Assembly: GCA_025359705.1 (NCBI GenBank) | Contig: JANYFS010000530.1 | Location: 1-16,367, forward strand | Direction: 5' to 3' | Length of the DNA stretch: 16,367 nucleotides | Source: Deinococcales bacterium | GTDB lineage: Bacteria; Deinococcota; Deinococci; Deinococcales; Deinococcaceae | Shown here: piece after piece, positions 12,630 to 16,367 of the stretch | How the letters are laid out: each line of letters starts with the position of its first letter | How positions within the stretch are numbered: position 1 is the stretch's first letter | Translations under genes and position numbers: made by a program | The notes under the pieces: model-generated | The model's input: only the letters and a program-made list of their open reading frames with translations | Told to the model about the DNA's origin: nothing | The model's database searches: none

Positions 12630-13988
12630 ATGACCAATCCAAATCCAGGCTCGAGCCAAAATTCCAGTTCTAGGCGCTTTCGTGTAGATCCTTTGGTACT
12701 TAACCTGCTGGGTTTGATTGTGATCAGCTTGGTGGTAGGTGGATTTTTCCTAAAAACTGAACTGGATCGCCGCCAAACCTACCATTTAACTTTGGCGGCG
12801 GGTTCGGCGCAGGGCGAGAGTTTTGTGATTGCTCAGGCGCTGGCAAGTGTAACCCAGCGCTATTATCCCAATATCCAAATCACAGTCCTCGAGACGGGAG
12901 GGACTTCCGCTAACCTGACCAAGCTCGAGCAAGGGGAGGCGGATCTGATCACCGCGCAGTCCGATGTGGCAATCGGCCCCAAAGGGCGCTCGCTGGCGGT
13001 CTTGTTCGACGATAAATTTCAACTTTTGGTGCAAAACAGTTCGGGAATCAACAGCTTTCGCAAATTGCAAGGCAAGCGCATTGCCCTGCCGCGTTCGGGA
13101 GGGCAATATAACTCTTTCCTCGAGATTGCGGCCCATCACGGCCTTTCGGCGGGGGATTTTAACTTTGTGGGCGATACCGAAAGTGCCGCCGATGCCGCTT
13201 TTATTGCGGGTCAGGCCGACGCTATTTTTCGGGTAAGGGCGGTGGGCAATACCAACATCAGCCGTTTGCTGCAAGGTGGAAAGGCTAATTTTATTCCTGT
13301 AGAACAGGGCGCGGCCCTCAAGCTCAAATTCCCAGCGGTGAATGCCAGCATCATCCCCAAAGGAGCCTACCAAGGCAGCCCACCCATTCCTGCCAACGAC
13401 TTGGATACCGTGGCAGTGCCTCGAGTTTTGATCGCCAGCAAAGATCTCGACGAGGATGTGGCCCGCAACATCACCAGCATTTTGTTTGAACACCGCCGTG
13501 AATTGGCGGATGCCATCCCCGACACCAACCGCGATGTTCAATCTTTGGTAGCCACCAGCCGCCCACCCACTCCAGGAAATGCTTTGGACGTAGCCATTCA
13601 CCCAGGGGCGAGTCTATTTTACCAAGGGGATAACCGTTCGTTCATCCAGAAAAACGCCGATGTATTGGGCGTTCTGATTACCATTGCCCTGCTGGTGGGT
13701 TCTTGGTTTAGAGAAATTGGCGGCTTGCTCACCGCTCGCCAGAAAAACCGCGCCGATGAATATGGCAAAAAAGTGATCGTACTGCTCGAGCAGGCCCGCA
13801 ACGCCCAAAACACCACTCAGCTCGAGGCCATTACCCAACAACTGCTAGATATTTTGACCCAAGCGGTCAAAGCCCTAGATGAAGATGTGCTGTCCGAAGA
13901 ATCGTTTCAGTCTTTTCGGGTGATTTGGCAGATCGCCAACGAGGTTTCCAAAGACCGTAAATTGGCACTGGGTGGGCGGGTAAGGTAA
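12630..13988 (+). CDS. Membrane-anchored TAXI-family protein with cytosolic helical tail
   Basis: 452 aa. Order: short cytosolic Ser-rich N-tail; TM1 about 21-42 ('LVLNLLGLIVISLVVGGFFL'); TAXI solute-binding domain about 50-335 with 'YHLTLAAGSAQGESFVIAQA', 'ETGGTSANLTKLEQGEADLI' and the C-terminal 'AIHPGASLFYQGD'; TM2 about 344-360 ('VLGVLITIALLVGSWF'); then about 90 helical, charged residues on the cytosolic side. TAXI domains normally serve TRAP transporters as free or lipid-anchored receptors for dicarboxylates or amino acids. Here there is no cleavable signal or lipobox, a second membrane span follows, and no TRAP permease gene is in the window. A sensor or scaffold role is therefore as likely as transport (inference). 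The ATG at 12630 is the only sensible start; an ATG 5 bp earlier in another frame stops at once. Confidence 0.85.
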   Translation: MTNPNPGSSQNSSSRRFRVDPLVLNLLGLIVISLVVGGFFLKTELDRRQTYHLTLAAGSAQGESFVIAQALASVTQRYYPNIQITVLETGGTSANLTKLEQGEADLITAQSDVAIGPKGRSLAVLFDDKFQLLVQNSSGINSFRKLQGKRIALPRSGGQYNSFLEIAAHHGLSAGDFNFVGDTESAADAAFIAGQADAIFRVRAVGNTNISRLLQGGKANFIPVEQGAALKLKFPAVNASIIPKGAYQGSPPIPANDLDTVAVPRVLIASKDLDEDVARNITSILFEHRRELADAIPDTNRDVQSLVATSRPPTPGNALDVAIHPGASLFYQGDNRSFIQKNADVLGVLITIALLVGSWFREIGGLLTARQKNRADEYGKKVIVLLEQARNAQNTTQLEAITQQLLDILTQAVKALDEDVLSEESFQSFRVIWQIANEVSKDRKLALGGRVR

Positions 13989-14076
13989 GTTTTTGGTGAT
14001 TCGTTGTTCGTTATTTGTTCAGGAATGGGTACAGCATTTTCCTCGAGATTACCAAGAAAAAAATTAGGTAGTGGAT

Positions 14077-14091
14077 GGTTTCAAACCCGCC
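14077..14091. repeat. Palindrome repeat family copy 2
   Basis: GGTTTCAAACCCGCC, identical to 3012-3026, again between genes, with GTAG a few bases to the left in both copies. Here the outer pairing is lost. Confidence 0.55.
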
Positions 14092-14259
14092 TAGTAAAAG
14101 AAATTCTCAAAAAAATGCCCCTCGAGCGACCCACAAAAGCCCAAACCTCGAGGGCATAATCAGTTAAAAACGCTCATCCAAGTGGGTTATAACGGGTGGA
14201 TACACCAACCTCGAGCAAAATTTAACCAATCTAAAATCGGCCTGTGTTAAAAATCTTTC

Positions 14260-14288
14260 TTGCTTTTATGCAAGGGACGTAATATAGT
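14260..14288 (+). promoter_or_regulatory. Promoter of the coiled-coil operon with internal operator-like palindrome
   Basis: TTGCTT (14260-14265), 17-bp spacer, TATAGT (14283-14288). CTTGC-TTTTAT-GCAAG (14259-14274) is an inverted repeat that overlaps the -35 and reaches into the spacer, a place where a dimeric regulator could block polymerase. Transcription would start near 14295, giving a leader of about 100 nt with repeated CTCGAGCGGGAAAA segments before a normal ribosome site. This is unlike the leaderless genes of the window. Confidence 0.5.
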
Positions 14289-14398
14289 AAGTACAAGAAC
14301 AAAGCAGGGCAAACACACCTCGAGCGGGAAAATCATAACACACCTCTCGAGCGGGAAAACTCGAGCAAAACAACTTGAGCAAAAAACAGGAGATACCC

Positions 14399-15367
14399 AT
14401 GACCAGGCAAGATACCGCATCGCTGCAAAGCCGTTTTGAACAGTTGCGCCAGCAGCACAAGTTGCAAAAAGCCCAGATTCAAACCCGCTCCGATCAACTC
14501 GAGCTGAGTAAAAATCGGGAACTGCTGGAGAAAGCCGCAGATTACACGGTGGATGCCATCGTCAAGGGAACCGCAGATTTGCAGCTCGAGATTGGGGCAG
14601 CGGTTGCCAACCTCGAGGAAAAGCTCTCTAGCGAAGCGGAAAAGCTGGAAGATTTGGTCAAGGCCATTGCGGTTGCCGACCAAGAATTGGGTGAATTGCA
14701 AAAGGTACGCATTGCCGCTGATGCCTTGTTTATCCTGCAACAAGAAAGCAAAGATCATTTGGCAAAGCTCGAGGAAGACCATACTGAGCGCGGCAAAGTG
14801 ATCGAAAAAGACCAGCTCGAGAAGCGCCGCGATTGGGACAAGGAAGCCAGCGAGTTTGAAACCCAGCAAAGCGAACAGGCCGCCCAAACCAAAAAGAACC
14901 GCGAGCAAGAAGAGGCCGATTTTGCCTACCGCCTCGAGCGGGGCCGCGCACAAGATGCGGATCGCCAGAACGATGCCGAACGCAAGCTCGAGCGGGAACT
15001 TGCCGAACGCAAAGCCACCCTCGAGAAAGATTGGAAAGAGCGCCTTGCCAAGTTGGATCTGAACGAAGCCAAATACCAAGAAAACAAAACCAAAGTGGAG
15101 GCATTTCCCGCCCAGCTCGAGGAAGCCATTCAAAAAGCTCGAGCCGAAGGCATCCGCGAAGCCACCTCCGAGGCCAAAATCAAGTCGGATTTGGCGGAAA
15201 AAGAGTGGGAATCCAGCAAGCAGGGCTTTGAACTTCAGCTCGAGGCACTTACTGCGTCTCTGGCGGCGGGCGATACCGAAATTTTTGAATTGCAAACCCA
15301 ATTGCAAAAAACCCTCGAGCAAGCCCAAAACTTGGCGGGCCGTGCTTTTAAAGGTGGTGAGGCATGA
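14399..15367 (+). CDS. Long coiled-coil protein, first of a paralogous pair
   Basis: 322 aa, almost entirely helical and charged (Glu, Lys, Gln, Leu, Ala), with no membrane span, signal or Cys-rich site. Heptad-like stretches run about 7-45, 55-110, and 115-310 with one Pro ('EAFPAQLEEA', about 236). Features shared with the next gene: 'LEEKLSSEAEKLEDL...ELGEL' (72-100), 'EEADFAYRLERGR' (171-183), and 'KARAEGIREATSEAKIKSDL' (246-265). I do not recognise a named family; a cytoskeleton- or scaffold-like role is only a guess from composition. Start: GGAGA (14389-14393) lies 5 nt before ATG 14399, so the in-frame TTG at 14375 upstream of that site is rejected. Its TGA overlaps the ATG of the next gene (ATGA), so the two are translationally coupled. 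Confidence 0.85.
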   Translation: MTRQDTASLQSRFEQLRQQHKLQKAQIQTRSDQLELSKNRELLEKAADYTVDAIVKGTADLQLEIGAAVANLEEKLSSEAEKLEDLVKAIAVADQELGELQKVRIAADALFILQQESKDHLAKLEEDHTERGKVIEKDQLEKRRDWDKEASEFETQQSEQAAQTKKNREQEEADFAYRLERGRAQDADRQNDAERKLERELAERKATLEKDWKERLAKLDLNEAKYQENKTKVEAFPAQLEEAIQKARAEGIREATSEAKIKSDLAEKEWESSKQGFELQLEALTASLAAGDTEIFELQTQLQKTLEQAQNLAGRAFKGGEA

Positions 15368-16367
15368 GCGTTAAACGTCCTGCGGAAAATGCTACCAAAG
15401 CCAGAATCCTAGAAGCCTTCGATGATTTGGGCAACGAATACGAAAGCCTAGAACAGCAAGTCCAGCAGTTGCAAAAGGAACTCAAAAGCGCTCAAACTGC
15501 GCCCAAAACCGCTCCTGAACCCGCTACCAAAGCGACCCCTGCTCCTATTTCTGCTCCCACCCTCGAGGTCAAACCCGTGAAAGCCTTTCCCCAATCTGAT
15601 GGTCAAAAATCTGATGGTCAAAATAAAATGGAATCCACCCTCAAACTGCTCGAGCAACTGCAAGCGGGGATTTCCAGCACCCTGGCGGAGCTTTCGGAAA
15701 AACTGAGTGTGGAAGCGGGCAAGCTCGAGGATCTCAGCGAAACCACCCAGCTCGAGCGCACTGAATTGGGCGAACTCTACGAGCTGACCCTTGCCGACGA
15801 TAGCCTAGACAAACTGCTTTCCGAGTACGAAGCGACTGCCAAGACCTCCAAAGAAGCATTCAGCACCCGCAAAGAAGCGCTCGAGGCCAAACTGTTGGAG
15901 CTGCGCCGTGCCTGGGAACTCGAGCAGGAAAGCCAGGCAAAGGCCATCCAAGACCGCAATCTTTTGTCCAGCACCACTCAAAAGCGTGAAGCCGAGGAAT
16001 ACAAATACGCCCTCGAGCTGTCCCGCAAACTGGGCGAAGAGCAGTACCAAGCCAGCCAGCTCGAGCTGAATAAGGCACGTATTGATCGCAAAGAAGTCCA
16101 AGATAAAGAGTGGGCCGAAGCCGAAAAACTGCTTGCTGAACGCGAAAAGAACCAGCTCGAGGCCAGCACCAAAGTAGAAGGGATCAAGGCCGAGAAAGAA
16201 GCCGCCATCAAAAAAGCCGAAGCCGAAGGGATGGGCATTGGCAACAAACAGGCTCGAGTCAAGGCCGATCTGTTGGGCAAAGAAATCGAAGGACAAAACC
16301 GCATATTTGTCCAACGCATCTCTGGTTTGCAAGCTCGAGGATCTCAGCGAAACCACCCAGCTCGAGC
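15364..16367 (+). CDS. Long coiled-coil protein, second paralogue (runs off the window)
   Basis: At least 322 credible residues, open to the window end. An N-terminal helix (about 10-45, 'EAFDDLGNEYESLEQQVQQL') and an Ala/Pro/Thr-rich linker (about 45-75) are absent from the first gene. The linker is followed by an in-frame 15-bp duplication giving SDGQK-SDGQN (15593-15622). From about residue 90 it aligns with its neighbour: 'LSEKLSVEAGKLEDL...ELGEL' (110-137), 'EAEEYKYALELSRK' and 'KKAEAEGMGIGNKQARVKADL'. The start overlaps the preceding TGA. From 16329 the sequence repeats 15719-15757 in a different frame and reads 'QARGSQRNHPARA', unlike the family; these last codons are probably false. 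Function unknown; likely partner or co-polymer of the first protein. Confidence 0.85.
   Translation, partial: MSVKRPAENATKARILEAFDDLGNEYESLEQQVQQLQKELKSAQTAPKTAPEPATKATPAPISAPTLEVKPVKAFPQSDGQKSDGQNKMESTLKLLEQLQAGISSTLAELSEKLSVEAGKLEDLSETTQLERTELGELYELTLADDSLDKLLSEYEATAKTSKEAFSTRKEALEAKLLELRRAWELEQESQAKAIQDRNLLSSTTQKREAEEYKYALELSRKLGEEQYQASQLELNKARIDRKEVQDKEWAEAEKLLAEREKNQLEASTKVEGIKAEKEAAIKKAEAEGMGIGNKQARVKADLLGKEIEGQNRIFVQRISGLQARGSQRNHPAR
15719..15757 (+). repeat. 39-bp direct repeat, internal copy
   Basis: This stretch, in frame as A-G-K-L-E-D-L-S-E-T-T-Q-L-E-R, recurs exactly at 16329-16367. Offset is 610 bp, so the copies are in different frames. The internal copy fits the paralogue alignment and is the authentic one. 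Confidence 0.9.
16329..16367 (+). repeat. 39-bp direct repeat, terminal copy (likely contig-end artefact)
   Basis: Exact copy of 15719-15757 that ends on the last base of the window. It is shifted by one frame relative to the first copy and breaks the coiled-coil sequence. A repeat that stops exactly at the sequence end suggests an assembly join rather than biology. Confidence 0.75.

Larger units (their letters stand above)
13989..14398. other. 410-bp regulatory gap before the coiled-coil operon
   Basis: No gene seen. It holds seven CTCGAG sites (14042, 14121, 14147, 14210, 14319, 14346, 14360), the palindrome repeat at 14077-14091, a long hairpin at 14115-14157 (ATGCC/GGCAT plus paired CTCGAG, with a run of seven T on the minus strand side), a sigma-A-like promoter at 14260-14288 and two near-identical leader segments at about 14312-14332 and 14337-14359. 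Confidence 0.6.

Noticed and set aside
12786..13601. 271-aa minus-strand open frame opposite the TAXI gene
   Set aside because: No recognisable motifs; the plus strand has clear TAXI signatures.
12630..13988. Complete TRAP transporter locus
   Set aside because: Only a TAXI-domain protein is seen; no DctM/DctQ-like or fused permease in the window.
14333..15328. 331-aa minus-strand open frame opposite the first coiled-coil gene
   Set aside because: Low-complexity Phe/Gly/Leu sequence that is the antisense shadow of the Glu/Lys/Gln-rich coiled coil; the plus strand has a ribosome site, coupling and a paralogue.
15805..16356. Minus-strand open frame of 183 aa opposite the second coiled-coil gene
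   Set aside because: Same antisense shadow effect, Phe/Leu-rich without any family motif.
1..16367. CTCGAG sites as cloning linkers or vector joins
   Set aside because: About 130 sites spread evenly inside conserved genes cannot be linkers; they are native.
1..16367. tRNA, rRNA or known riboswitch genes
   Set aside because: No cloverleaf with a TTCRA loop, rRNA segment or recognisable riboswitch core was found by eye in the intergenic regions.

Overview
The window reads as a chromosomal segment from a member of the Deinococcota (Deinococcus-Thermus), genus not resolvable. The LysRS and RecO sequences look Thermus/Deinococcus-like. A Gre-family protein carries the acidic coiled-coil tip of Gfh1, a factor known from that phylum. 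Several genes have a TANNNT -10 box 5 to 7 nt before the start codon and no Shine-Dalgarno, as expected for the leaderless mRNAs common in Deinococcus. Base composition looks near 50% G+C, low for the phylum. The palindrome CTCGAG occurs about 130 times by hand count (about one per 120-125 bp; about 4 expected by chance), in all three codon phases and between genes.

Layout: 1-1805 (+) holds the end of an OmpR-type response regulator and its sensor histidine kinase. A 137-bp inverted-repeat element (1802-1938) separates this pair from a convergent group on the minus strand: a DUF697-type membrane protein, a small SH3-like protein, lysyl-tRNA synthetase and Gfh1 (to 5408). recO (+, 5702-6406) is divergent from gfh1 and convergent, 5 bp apart, with an M3B oligopeptidase (-). 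A 99-aa unknown protein, an M20 metallopeptidase, a doubtful 77-aa ORF, a ZapE/AFG1-like ATPase and a YlmH-like S4-domain RNA-binding protein follow, all on minus. From 12630 the strand switches to plus: a membrane-anchored TAXI-family protein, a 410-bp regulatory gap, then two overlapping genes for paralogous long coiled-coil proteins, the second cut by the window end.

The genes are mostly housekeeping (translation, transcription control, repair, peptide turnover, division-linked ATPase). The less ordinary parts are the TAXI protein with two membrane spans and a cytosolic helical tail, the coiled-coil pair, and the non-coding DNA. Two unrelated repeat families sit exactly at gene stop codons, and short tandem arrays (period 8 to 16 bp) fill several gaps. 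The last 39 bases duplicate an internal stretch of the second coiled-coil gene in another frame, which looks like a contig-end assembly effect.
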